From Paenibacillus camerounensis (GTDB taxonomy: Bacteria > Bacillota > Bacilli > Paenibacillales > Paenibacillaceae), in the NCBI RefSeq assembly GCF_000723885.1, contig NZ_CCDG010000039.1:62001-126000 (forward strand): DNA of 64,000 nucleotides. Reading direction: 5' to 3'. The position numbers were made by a program, and so were the translations under genes. Shown one piece after another: positions 1 through 8,591 of the stretch (within the stretch, counting starts at the first letter, position 1; each line of letters begins with the position of its first letter). Under the pieces are notes generated by a model. It made no database searches. It saw only the letters and a program-made list of their open reading frames with translations, and had not been told where the DNA came from.

Positions 1-2069
1 TTCTCGGCAGTAAACGGGCTATCAGTAATGTAGAAGGAAATGAATTTTGCTTCAGCGTTTAATTCTGCCGAATACGCCATTAAGTTGTTACCGTTTATTG
101 TATTCTGCTGATCCGTAATAGAAACAGATACCAGTGGAAGACTGCTGCCGAGCGGACCTGCGTTTTTCATTGTATCCAGCTGGACAACCGCATTCTCCAG
201 GCTGGTTCTATCAGCCTCGCTGATTTCCGCTCTAAGTGAATTATCGAGCTGATAATAAGCCCGGGCCGCACTCATGATCGCATTTTCATTGTCAAGAGCC
301 GGCTTACTGCCGATTTCACTGATTCTTTTTTGTACAGCTTCGACCGCAAGCTCATCCGACAACTGAACTTTACCCTCATAGTAGCTGATTGCCTGAAGGT
401 CCTTGTTATAGAAAATAATTGTATATTCCTGCTCATTATAATATTTACTAATGTCATAGTTTACCCAAGCCAGCGGAACGTTATCAATGCTCGCATAATA
501 CGGATAATTCGCATCAATTACTCTTACACTGTCAGAATTATAGAGATTAAGCGAACCCGCAAGATAATCGCTAATATTAAGCTTAACCTCTCTGTTAAAC
601 CGGTACTTGGGAGAAATGCTATAATACACTGCACCTGCGGACTGATTCTTCAGAACATCCGTGACATCTATGATGTCCGTATAATGGTATCCGCCATTAA
701 TAGAAACGTCAAAGTACTGTTTCTCTTGTTTAATTGATACACCGCCTTCCAGCCTGGAAAACGAATCGGAAACAGTGGTTAAATTAGGCTGTATGCTGAT
801 TTCCTCGGAATAGTAGCCACGCGCTTCACCCTGTGCATTTATAACGACACTAACATAATATTTTCCTGCTGCGGGTACGAATAGACCAGGAACTTCAACC
901 CTAGTAAATGAATTCTGCGGATAGGCCACTATGGGCAGCGTAACAACAGACCTTCTAGTTTTAACCGCCCATTTCAGGTCTCTGGCGCTGATTGGATCAT
1001 CCGTTATATAGTATGTAGCGGAAGCCCCCGTATTCTTCAAGGATGCAGGCAGCCCACTATAGTCAACCTCCAGGTAGACACCATGTGTTACAGTTGAATT
1101 TGGAAAAGCCTTAATACCAATGTCCAGCAATGGAATATCGACTGGAGAAACTGTCGGTACCGGGGTTGCTGTAGGTACCGGAGTCGCTGTAGGTACTGGG
1201 GTTGCCGTAGGTACCGGAGTCGCTATAGGTACTGGGGTTGCCGTAGGTACCGGAGTCGCTGTAGGTGCTGGGGTTGCCGTAGGTGCCTGCGTTGCTGATG
1301 GGGTCACCGTCGGCACAGGGTCCACGGGAGCCGGATTTCCCCCTCCCCCGCCTCCCCCGCCTGCTGCCGCTGCTGGGGTTGCTATAGCGGTTGGTGACGG
1401 ACTCGGCGAGGCTGTAGCTGACGCTACTGGAGCAGTTGACGGCTGAACAGCCGGCACCTGAGCAGCTGCGCTATCAATCAGTGTCAGAGATTCTGCCCGG
1501 GTCAGCGCCTGCCCGGGTGCAAAGGTCCCGTTAGGATAGCCTTTGAGCACACCAGCCTTAACTGCGGCAGCAACGCTTGCCTTGCCCCACTGGGCAATGC
1601 TTCCGGAATCACGGAATGTCTGAAGTTCATTAATATTTCCCTCTGCAAGTCCGAGAAGCTTGGCCGCAACTACTGCTGCCTCCTGACGGTTAATCGGGTC
1701 GCCCGGGCGTATTCTATTGTCATAACCCTGTATGTATCCGGCAGCAACTGCTTTTGCCACTTCACTGTATGCCCAATTGGCAGGAGCAACATCCGTAAAG
1801 CTGATCTTACTCTCTGCTATAAAGCCGAAAGAACGGTTGACCAGTGCCATAAATTCTGCTCTTGTTATTGGCTGGTTAGGCTTAACTGAACCATCCTGGA
1901 ATCCTTTTAGATCGCCTTTTTCCAGCCAGACTTCAATCGTTTTCTGTGCCCAGTGGCCTTCATAATCCTTGCCACCGCTTTGCGCCGCTGCTCCCGCCGT
2001 TCCTAAAGCGCCTAGCAGCATGCTGATTCCCAGCGCCCCCGTTATTAATCCCCGAAGCTTCCTGCCCAT
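1..2069 (-). CDS. SLH-domain surface protein, 3' end outside window
   Basis: The reading frame starts at the ATG ending at 2069, preceded by GGAGGATGTATTT, and stays open to the left edge (about 689 codons visible). A signal peptide (basic MGRKLRG, hydrophobic core, AGAAAQ) is followed by three S-layer homology domains at roughly residues 27-75, 88-140 and 150-200, each with the expected hydrophobic and Gly/Pro pattern (for example GFQDGSVKPNQPITRAEF). SLH domains bind pyruvylated cell-wall polysaccharide, so the protein should be displayed at the envelope. A Ser/Thr/Pro/Ala linker with a poly-Gly run and eight hexapeptide repeats (TPVPTA-like) joins them to a long C-terminal region rich in Tyr, Asn and beta-type sequence that I do not recognise. 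The function of that region is unknown and its end is not seen. Confidence 0.9.
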   Translation of the reverse strand, partial: MGRKLRGLITGALGISMLLGALGTAGAAAQSGGKDYEGHWAQKTIEVWLEKGDLKGFQDGSVKPNQPITRAEFMALVNRSFGFIAESKISFTDVAPANWAYSEVAKAVAAGYIQGYDNRIRPGDPINRQEAAVVAAKLLGLAEGNINELQTFRDSGSIAQWGKASVAAAVKAGVLKGYPNGTFAPGQALTRAESLTLIDSAAAQVPAVQPSTAPVASATASPSPSPTAIATPAAAAGGGGGGGGNPAPVDPVPTVTPSATQAPTATPAPTATPVPTATPVPIATPVPTATPVPTATPVPTATPVPTVSPVDIPLLDIGIKAFPNSTVTHGVYLEVDYSGLPASLKNTGASATYYITDDPISARDLKWAVKTRRSVVTLPIVAYPQNSFTRVEVPGLFVPAAGKYYVSVVINAQGEARGYYSEEISIQPNLTTVSDSFSRLEGGVSIKQEKQYFDVSINGGYHYTDIIDVTDVLKNQSAGAVYYSISPKYRFNREVKLNISDYLAGSLNLYNSDSVRVIDANYPYYASIDNVPLAWVNYDISKYYNEQEYTIIFYNKDLQAISYYEGKVQLSDELAVEAVQKRISEIGSKPALDNENAIMSAARAYYQLDNSLRAEISEADRTSLENAVVQLDTMKNAGPLGSSLPLVSVSITDQQNTINGNNLMAYSAELNAEAKFISFYITDSPFTAE
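1153..1296 (-). repeat. 18-bp in-frame minisatellite in the SLH protein linker
   Basis: Eight tandem 18-bp units (GTAGGTACCGGAGTCGCT type on the + strand) begin at 1153 and repeat every 18 bp. They alternate between two sequence versions, so the higher-order period is 36 bp. On the coding strand each unit encodes a Thr-Pro-Val-Pro-Thr-Ala-type hexapeptide. The last two units are more diverged. Confidence 0.85.
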
Positions 2070-2223
2070 AAATACATCCTCCTATGCCGTTCCTCCGAAC
2101 AGCAAATAATCAAATTACTGCTGCACTTTGCTCCCGCCAAAGAACAGACAAGCAATCTCATAATATCCCATATGAAAATTCTAGTAAATCAGAGATATTG
2201 TCGAAAAAATAGATTTTTCATGC

Positions 2224-2254
2224 AAAAAAGCCCTCCGGGAGTCCGGCGGGCTTT
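2224..2254 (-). terminator. Rho-independent terminator after telA
   Basis: Stem AAAGCCC/GGGCTTT continues with CCGG/CCGG around a short loop. On the minus strand the hairpin is followed by a T run. It lies 19 bp past the telA stop and would end the Ter locus transcript. Confidence 0.8.
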
Positions 2255-2272
2255 GGATAATTTCTATAAAAT

Positions 2273-3373
2273 TCAATTCAAAAAGCTGCTAAGCCCGCTC
2301 TCATTCGCCGCCTGCTTCAGTGCCTGCGGCTGTGAGGCTTCATTGAGGCCAAGACGGTTGTTAAGCTGCGTGTTAATCGTTGTCATCTTGGACGTGTAAT
2401 CCTGGCAGCTTTCGATTATCCGGCGGTTAGACTGCTCGGAGGTATCCAGTGCGCTCAGCAGATCGCCGATCGCCTGATTAACAGCTTCAAGCGACATGGA
2501 GGGCTTGGACAACAGCTCTGTCGTCTTCTCGGTCGTTGTGCGCAGAAGCCGCGCGTTCTCCTTGAACTGGTCTTCAATTGTCTTGTTCGTTGCTTCAACC
2601 GCAGAAATGACATTCTCCTGGTCAGCCAGGGACATCGCAATCATTGCCGACACGGTAATCAGATTCGAGGTTTTATCAATGGCATTGTTAACCGAATCAA
2701 TCAGCTTATCGTTGTTGTCATTAATGATATCTGTAGCGGCAATCGCCTGATTGTAGAGCAGAATCATCTCGGTCATAGACTGGATACGGACCATTACCTT
2801 GCGCAGCCCGCGTTCCAGATATGCCTTGCGGAATTCATTCTCCGGCTTGGCAATCTCAACCTCAAACAGCTCCTTCAGCCTGTTGCCGAAGGCGATCTTG
2901 GTCTGCAGATTGTAGATTTCCTCCATCGAGGTGCGCTTCAGCTGGCGCATGTTGACGATGCTCTCCTCCAGCGTATCCCGGCCGTCACGCAGACCGGTAA
3001 CGATGGCGTCAATGTTGGTGCGTACAGACTGATATTTGTAGACATAGTTCTTCAGCGGGCTTTTACGGAGCATTTTACCGAAAAAGCTGACGTTCTTGCT
3101 CTGCTGCAGCGTCTCACACTCGTTGCGCAGCTTCATAATCATATTCGGCACTTCCACACGCTTGCCTGACATAAGGTCATTAACCGGACGGTCCAGCAGC
3201 TTCAGTGTCTGCCCGGCCTTCTCCTGTGTCTTAACCCCAAGCTTGCCGATGTCATCCATCAGGGTGTCAAGGGCTACGGTATCTGTCTTGGCTACCTGTT
3301 CGATTAACTGCGAGGCTTCTTCGACTACCTTTTGCTCATCTTCCTTCTTGAGCTGAATTAACTGCGTGGACAT
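2273..3373 (-). CDS. telA: TelA family toxic anion resistance protein
   Basis: The 366-residue protein matches the TelA/KlaA family (B. subtilis YceH/YaaN type) in length and character: mostly helical, with long amphipathic stretches, for example around LDRPVNDLMSGKRVEVPN and the C-terminal QPQALKQAANESGLSSFLN. No membrane segment is visible. TelA proteins are linked genetically to tellurite, antibiotic and envelope stress resistance; the biochemical role is not known. The start at 3373 has GGAGGGAAACCC directly upstream. It is the last gene of the Ter locus, 11 bp after the XpaC-like gene, a pairing also found as xpaC-yaaN in Bacillus. A terminator follows. Confidence 0.9.
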   Translation of the reverse strand: MSTQLIQLKKEDEQKVVEEASQLIEQVAKTDTVALDTLMDDIGKLGVKTQEKAGQTLKLLDRPVNDLMSGKRVEVPNMIMKLRNECETLQQSKNVSFFGKMLRKSPLKNYVYKYQSVRTNIDAIVTGLRDGRDTLEESIVNMRQLKRTSMEEIYNLQTKIAFGNRLKELFEVEIAKPENEFRKAYLERGLRKVMVRIQSMTEMILLYNQAIAATDIINDNNDKLIDSVNNAIDKTSNLITVSAMIAMSLADQENVISAVEATNKTIEDQFKENARLLRTTTEKTTELLSKPSMSLEAVNQAIGDLLSALDTSEQSNRRIIESCQDYTSKMTTINTQLNNRLGLNEASQPQALKQAANESGLSSFLN

Positions 3374-3384
3374 GGGTTTCCCTC

Positions 3385-4098
3385 CTATAATTCGGAACTG
3401 CTGTACCGTTGATGAATCAGTTCCGCCTTGGTCTGAAGTTCCATCAGGTCTTTGTGTTCGATCGTTGAGGCGATGTCCGATATTTTGGAATCAACATCCC
3501 GCAGACCGTTCAGCAGCATTCTCCGGTTTTTCGTTTTGGCTTCGCCGCCAAGCCGCAGGAACGGATTAATAACTCCGTTCAGATCCTTCATTACCAGTCT
3601 GCGGACGGTATGATTAATTTCGCCGTTACCGAGCTCCTGCAGCAGCGGAAGCACCCGCTGGAGTCTGGCAAAAAGCGCCAATGATTTCTCGACAATCTCA
3701 TTGTCCAGTGTATCCTTCTGGCCCTCTGAAATAATCATGTCCTCCAGAATGACAAGATACTCAACTACCGCTGCAAATTCTCCTAGAACAGCAGGCTCAG
3801 CGGGCGGTTTGTCCGGAGCGGCTGCTCCGGCAAATGCAGCTCCGGCAGGCATAGCGCCGCCGGCTGAAGTTCGGGCCGGCTCCGCAGCGGGTGCCGGGGC
3901 TGACGGGGCCGGAGCCTGGCTGGCCGGAAGCACCTCCGCAGGCAGATTGACCCGTGTGCGCTTGCCGCCGAGCACGCCGGCTCCGGCGCCGGCTACCGGC
4001 AGCAGCAAGGAGATCAGCTCCGGCAGAAAGCTGCTGGTCAGCACTGCGACCACATAGCCGGCAGCAGCATACAGTAACACTTTAGACTTTGTGTTCAT
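3385..4098 (-). CDS. XpaC-like membrane-anchored protein paired with TelA
   Basis: 237 residues. An N-terminal hydrophobic segment (about residues 7-38: VLLYAAAGYVVAVLTSSFLP and LLLPVAGAGAGVLG) is followed by a disordered Ala/Pro-rich linker (about 50-95). The C-terminal helical domain resembles XpaC (5-bromo-4-chloroindolyl phosphate hydrolysis family), whose genes sit next to telA homologues. The assignment rests on this neighbour relation, size and helical C-terminus, not on a catalytic motif; no enzyme function is claimed. The start has GAGGTGAAATA upstream. It is transcribed with telA and lies 33 bp after the ATP-grasp gene. Confidence 0.6.
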   Translation of the reverse strand: MNTKSKVLLYAAAGYVVAVLTSSFLPELISLLLPVAGAGAGVLGGKRTRVNLPAEVLPASQAPAPSAPAPAAEPARTSAGGAMPAGAAFAGAAAPDKPPAEPAVLGEFAAVVEYLVILEDMIISEGQKDTLDNEIVEKSLALFARLQRVLPLLQELGNGEINHTVRRLVMKDLNGVINPFLRLGGEAKTKNRRMLLNGLRDVDSKISDIASTIEHKDLMELQTKAELIHQRYSSSEL

Positions 4099-4131
4099 TA
4101 TTTCACCTCTTGCAGGCTTGCTGCATTTCGC

Positions 4132-5187
4132 CTAATTCACAGCATCAGGAATGGTGGATTCAGCGAAGATTTTCATAATCATCGGCTGCTCAATATGGCT
4201 TGCAAGGACATCTTCACCGAACTGGACAGGCTCAACCTTGCCGCCGAGTGCGCTTTTGACAGCCAGGTACGGGAAGTTGATGCCGGACAGACAGGAGACA
4301 TGCAGCCCGCCCGACATCCGGGGGTTAATCTCCAGCAGCTTGGGCACGGCACCGCTATACTTCATCTGAATGTTATAGTTGAACGGAATCTTGAACGTCT
4401 CAGCCACTCGGCGGGCAATCTGCTCCAGCTCCGGTATATGCTCCATTACCCGCAGGCGTCCGGTATCCTTGCGCCGGGGCACAGCGGCCAGCAGCCTGCC
4501 GTTCTCATCAGCCAGACAATCAATACTGTATTCATAGCCTTCGAGCAGTTCCATCACCATGAGGTCAGGGAAGGAATCCGTACTGGACAGAATGCGGTAA
4601 GCATCGTCAAAGGAAATATGCTGGGTCACATAGCCGAACAGCTCCTGCAGCGGACTGCGGCTGTTGTTGATAATCCGGAAGCCCAGCCCCCCCTCCGTCT
4701 CCGTCGGTTTGAAGCAGACCTGCAGGCCTTTGGCAGCGAGAGCCTCATAGGCAGCCTTGAACTGCTCCGCATTGCTGGCAACATGATATTCCGGAATTTC
4801 CATAATCCCTGTTTCCTTGACCTTCTCATAGAACTTGCCCTTGTCCAGCATCATTTCCAGCAGGTCCAGATCACGGCATACCAGCACCTTCGTGCCGATT
4901 GCATCAAACTGCGCCGCATGCAGGGCGATGTCCATCATATGCAGCCGGGGAATAAAGATATCAATCTCATTACGCCGGCAGAAGTCCACACAGAACTGCA
5001 CATACTCTATGCCTGTGACCGCAGGCTCCGTGCCTGCAACATCAGCGCCCTGGAGCGACATATGCTTAATATCGGGATGTGTGGCAAAAATCTGCACAGG
5101 TACGCCGTCTTCGTTGTTGCGGATGAGATTCATATAATGATAAGCCACGGAAAACCAGCGGTTGAAGTAAATATTTACCTTTTTCAT
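4132..5187 (-). CDS. ATP-grasp ligase of the Ter biosynthetic module
   Basis: 351 residues with an ATP-grasp fold: nucleotide-binding strand VCFKPTETEGGLGFRI (about 195-212), a hydrophobic strand with acidic pair MVMELLEGYEYSID (about 230-245) and the metal-binding EINPRMSGG (about 305-315). ATP-grasp enzymes join a carboxylate to an amine or similar nucleophile through an acyl phosphate. In Ter loci this subfamily travels with a HAD phosphatase, two phosphoribosyltransferase-like proteins and a CitE-like lyase, as here. The start overlaps the HAD stop by 4 bp (ATGA), so the two are translationally coupled. The substrate is unknown. Confidence 0.88.
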   Translation of the reverse strand: MKKVNIYFNRWFSVAYHYMNLIRNNEDGVPVQIFATHPDIKHMSLQGADVAGTEPAVTGIEYVQFCVDFCRRNEIDIFIPRLHMMDIALHAAQFDAIGTKVLVCRDLDLLEMMLDKGKFYEKVKETGIMEIPEYHVASNAEQFKAAYEALAAKGLQVCFKPTETEGGLGFRIINNSRSPLQELFGYVTQHISFDDAYRILSSTDSFPDLMVMELLEGYEYSIDCLADENGRLLAAVPRRKDTGRLRVMEHIPELEQIARRVAETFKIPFNYNIQMKYSGAVPKLLEINPRMSGGLHVSCLSGINFPYLAVKSALGGKVEPVQFGEDVLASHIEQPMIMKIFAESTIPDAVN

Positions 5188-6017
5188 TGCGGCCCAACTC
5201 CCAATGTCGTTAGATTATGATAAATCCTCTGCACATATAACATGATTTCATCCCCGGCGAAGACGCCCCTGCACTCTGTAAAAGGATATTTTAATTTTAC
5301 TTGAGTCACCTGCTGCTCGGCAAATATTTCTCCATGGCAGGGGGCGATAGCATAATCGGCACTCTCCAGCAGGCTTTTGTCCAGCAGCGAATCGCCGGAG
5401 GCCACCATCGGCTCGGAACGGACCGTACGCCGCACATGGATAATGGCATCACTCTTGTTGACCGCTTCCGGGACCACATACAGCTTGCGGCCCTGCAGCG
5501 ACACTCTCCAGCCTAACCCGTATAGACGCTCAGACATATGATTAATCTCATCCAGCGGCAAAAGATCGCGGTACACCATATACGTGTAGAACAGCTCATC
5601 ACAGTAACGTTCACTGATAATCCACTCCGGGCGGACAACGGACCGGACAATCTGCCTGACCTCTTCCGCCTCAGCTGAACGCTGCAGCACCAGACTCCCG
5701 ATATGGCTGCGCCACTCCTGATCGGCTACTCCGTTAACCAGAATATTGCCGCCGTTGCTTGTAACGGCATAATCCGGAATCAAGGTCTCCTGGAACAGGT
5801 TAATCCGTTTGTATTCCGCAATGGTGCGGGTAGTCACAGGCATAAAGATAATATCTTCCGTAAGCTCCTGCAGCAGCTGAAGCGCCCGCCCCGAAATATA
5901 GGATCTTGTAACCCCATCAATAATCTCCGCAGGCACAAGCCCGGGAGTATCCTCCGGGACACTTAATGCACCCAGGGAATAGATCAGTGTCCGGTCCAGA
6001 TCACTGGCATAGATCAT
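5184..6017 (-). CDS. HAD-superfamily phosphatase of the Ter module
   Basis: 277 residues. HAD motif I is at the N-terminus (YASDLDRTLIYS; nucleophile Asp plus acid/base Asp), motif II is PVTTRT near residue 60, and motif IV is ASGDSLLDKSLLE near 212. The length suggests a Cof-like (class IIB) cap. It would hydrolyse a phosphate ester of an intermediate of the locus. Its start overlaps the StiP-type gene by 4 bp and its stop overlaps the ATP-grasp gene by 4 bp, so three genes form a tightly coupled block. The substrate cannot be read from the sequence. Confidence 0.87.
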   Translation of the reverse strand: MIYASDLDRTLIYSLGALSVPEDTPGLVPAEIIDGVTRSYISGRALQLLQELTEDIIFMPVTTRTIAEYKRINLFQETLIPDYAVTSNGGNILVNGVADQEWRSHIGSLVLQRSAEAEEVRQIVRSVVRPEWIISERYCDELFYTYMVYRDLLPLDEINHMSERLYGLGWRVSLQGRKLYVVPEAVNKSDAIIHVRRTVRSEPMVASGDSLLDKSLLESADYAIAPCHGEIFAEQQVTQVKLKYPFTECRGVFAGDEIMLYVQRIYHNLTTLGVGPQ

Positions 6018-7174
6018 TCGGACTCTCCTCCTTTCAGCGGCTTGATGATCCCGCAGCAGGAATAGGCCAGCCCCGGATATTCCTCCACCGGAACATTACG
6101 TTCTTCCGCCAATAGAAGAATATGGCGCAGATTCGGATTGTCTTTAGTATCGACAATAATTTTCCAGGGTACTCTGCGCAGCAGCACCCGGGTAGTCTCA
6201 CCTACACCCGGCTTAATCAAATTGATGTTATCTATTCCGAAATGCTCCTGCAGGGTCCTGATATCACTCATCCCCCTCCAGGAAACCTCCGGAGGAGAGG
6301 CCTCCATCTCTCCGGCAACTGCAGCCGCACTTTCTCTCACAGACGAGAAATAAGGAGTAACAGCATCGATAAACACATTGGAGTAGTCATACTCCAGCCA
6401 TTCCTTATAGAACTTCGCGCCATGGAAATCCTCCGGGCCGGTCAGGTCGCTCCGCTGCACCGTCCGGCTCAGCAGGCCGGATACCGTTGAATTCAGGCAG
6501 GCGCTTGGAATCAGGTAATCCTCTCTTGTCCCGAAGGTTCCTGAGCAGTGGCCGGGATCAGCCAGTACAGCAAGATCATCGCTGAGCCGTATCCCGTATC
6601 TGTTATAGAACGCTATGCACGAATCCTTCAGTACCCGCGTAATGGCCCCTTTGCCTGTCCAGCCGTCCACAAATTGCAGGTTGGCATCAGTACCGTGCTG
6701 CTGCAGAATATAGCGGATAGCATTCATATCAAGGCCTTTGCCGCGGATAATGGAGACACTGTAGTGCGGCAGCTCTGCCCCGTACGTTTCAGCGATGTAG
6801 CGCCTGATCAGCACGCCAACCGGTGTACCGGCCCGGGCCAGAGAGACGAGCACCGTCCCCTCCGTTCCCCGCCGGGCGACAATCCGCTCCGAGACGACGG
6901 CCACAGCCAGCGCCACCTTCGCTGCGGATTCCTGCAGCGTCTCCCGGAACAGCCCGATGTACTGCTCTGTAGGCTGATACTCCACCGGCAGCATCTCCGA
7001 ATAGCTTACTCCGGACTGAATCGCCTTCTCCCGCTCCGCTGTTCCCAGCTCAAGCGCCTCACTGCTGAGATCCTTCAGCAGAAAAGTAACATCAGACGGG
7101 GGATAGCTGCCCAGGGGAACCGGCGGGGCTATTTCAGGCTCCAGCACAGCATTCTGCTTATCTGTCCCCTTCAT
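6014..7174 (-). CDS. StiP-type phosphoribosyltransferase-like protein with Pelota-like C-terminus
   Basis: I place the start at 7174 (386 residues, MKGTDKQ), because GGAGGAGG lies 6 nt upstream. A longer frame to 7213 is open but lacks this signal. The N-terminal half has a PRTase-like core (VLVSLARAGTPVGVLIRRYI near 105-125). A C-terminal region (about 340-380, ILLLAEERNVPVEEYPGL) looks like the Pelota/L7Ae-type domain found in this family, which databases sometimes label cysteine protease StiP. Comparative genomics places it in a predicted nucleoside-like metabolite pathway of Ter systems. It overlaps the preceding PRTase gene by 17 bp and the HAD gene by 4 bp. Confidence 0.82.
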   Translation of the reverse strand: MKGTDKQNAVLEPEIAPPVPLGSYPPSDVTFLLKDLSSEALELGTAEREKAIQSGVSYSEMLPVEYQPTEQYIGLFRETLQESAAKVALAVAVVSERIVARRGTEGTVLVSLARAGTPVGVLIRRYIAETYGAELPHYSVSIIRGKGLDMNAIRYILQQHGTDANLQFVDGWTGKGAITRVLKDSCIAFYNRYGIRLSDDLAVLADPGHCSGTFGTREDYLIPSACLNSTVSGLLSRTVQRSDLTGPEDFHGAKFYKEWLEYDYSNVFIDAVTPYFSSVRESAAAVAGEMEASPPEVSWRGMSDIRTLQEHFGIDNINLIKPGVGETTRVLLRRVPWKIIVDTKDNPNLRHILLLAEERNVPVEEYPGLAYSCCGIIKPLKGGESE

Positions 7175-8591
7175 CTGCAGCCTCCTCCGATTCCTGTCCG
7201 GGACCCAATACAATAAGATGCACTTTATTGCCGGCCAGCCCTTTCAGAACATCTGTCATCGGCTTAATCCGCTCAGCCGGCACATCACGCTCAAGCAGTA
7301 CAAAAATATCGTCATACTGGGCGTGCTCAACATTATAGATGTAGTTCGTAATCGACGGATCACCGGCTGACGGATAACCTGCCGCACTGCGCACCCCGTA
7401 ATCGGGCCTGTGCTGCGGATGAATCGGGCTGCGGGTAGACGACTGGTAGAACACATCTTCACCCATCTCTGCAGCAATTCTCATCGGCAGGTACATGAAT
7501 TCACCGACACCCATAACCAGAGTACGCCGCCCTTCACGCAGCGCCATAAGCCGGGCCGCCACCTGACTAACCTCCTGGTCAATTATCCGGTTGTCAGCCG
7601 ATTCAAGGCCAAAACGCCCGCTCAGCTTCAGATATGGAGACGGGTTGATCTCACCGCAGGAATCGGCAGAGCTGACCTTCAGCCGCTCCAGCCCGTCTCT
7701 TAGATAAGTAGTCACAACAGGCACTCCGGTGAAGTCCGCACGCCCTTGGCCGGCTTCCGCCTCTAAGCGCGGCGTTCCATCCACCTGAATCGTCCCCTGC
7801 AGCAGTGATATTGCGCTGATCTCAATTCCCAGCTCCTGCTCCAGATCACGGTAAGCCTGAATGTTAGCCGCGCTTCGCCAATCCAGCAGTGAAGCCACAA
7901 CATATTCCCTGCGCGGGAATTTGCCCTGAATATCACGGATAATATTAATAGCCGTGTTTCCGGTTGTAATCTCGTCATCTACCAGAATAACCGGCTCATT
8001 GCCGGACAGCATCTCGGGATGAAGCGCATAGCAGAGATGATCCACCGCATGGGAATGCTCTTCTTCAAAGCTGATGACGGAGGTAAGTTCAGGAATCTCC
8101 TCACGGGTGGTATGAATATAAGACGCTCCGCCGGCAAAAAGGTTGTACATACTATGGCCCAGGGCGGTAGCCGTTTCGGCGAAGCCGATAAAAACGGCTG
8201 GGCGCGCAAGCGTGAGCCGTGCGGCCAGCAGTTCGCGGTAAGCCTCTTCAGCATGCTGCGGATGAATCAGGCCATGCACCGCCTGATCCAGCAGCTTGTC
8301 CATCCCGGAGCCGGCATCCTCTGTGTCCATTCCCCGGTACAGCAGCAGGCCAAGTGCAGCCCCGCTAAGCAGCGGAGTATAGGGATTAACCGGAATGTGC
8401 TTGCCAAGCACCTTGCTGACAAAAAGAAAGGACCGTTTCTTATTAATCCGGGCTGCCATAGAGAATAAGGATTCGGCCGGCATCTGAAAGGGGTTGGATG
8501 TCTCGGTTACTGTAACCTGCAGATTGTCGACAATGTTAAACGTGTGAATATTCGTTTTCGGGCAGTAAGTAGGCAAAATGCTGTTCTTCAT
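7158..8591 (-). CDS. Phosphoribosyltransferase with C-terminal TRSP domain (Ter module)
   Basis: 477 residues. The PRPP-binding loop VILVDDEITTGNTA (about 203-216) has the two acidic residues followed by TTGNT that define type I PRTases. The C-terminal part (about 340-470) carries the TRSP signature (STRSPI) and GVGEFMYLPMRIA. PRTases move ribose-5-phosphate from PRPP to a base or acceptor, so this is a good candidate for making the glycosidic bond of the predicted nucleoside-like product. The start at 8591 has GGGGTG upstream and overlaps the CitE-like gene by 56 bp. An ATG further downstream cannot be excluded. Confidence 0.88.
   Translation of the reverse strand: MKNSILPTYCPKTNIHTFNIVDNLQVTVTETSNPFQMPAESLFSMAARINKKRSFLFVSKVLGKHIPVNPYTPLLSGAALGLLLYRGMDTEDAGSGMDKLLDQAVHGLIHPQHAEEAYRELLAARLTLARPAVFIGFAETATALGHSMYNLFAGGASYIHTTREEIPELTSVISFEEEHSHAVDHLCYALHPEMLSGNEPVILVDDEITTGNTAINIIRDIQGKFPRREYVVASLLDWRSAANIQAYRDLEQELGIEISAISLLQGTIQVDGTPRLEAEAGQGRADFTGVPVVTTYLRDGLERLKVSSADSCGEINPSPYLKLSGRFGLESADNRIIDQEVSQVAARLMALREGRRTLVMGVGEFMYLPMRIAAEMGEDVFYQSSTRSPIHPQHRPDYGVRSAAGYPSAGDPSITNYIYNVEHAQYDDIFVLLERDVPAERIKPMTDVLKGLAGNKVHLIVLGPGQESEEAADEGDR

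Noticed and set aside
330-737. 135-codon frame on the plus strand
   Set aside because: It lies opposite the continuous SLH-protein frame, has no recognisable domain and no good ribosome site.
1120-1446. 108-codon Gly/Val-rich frame on the plus strand
   Set aside because: It is the reverse reading of the Pro/Thr repeat linker of the SLH protein, which has a signal peptide, SLH domains and a ribosome site.
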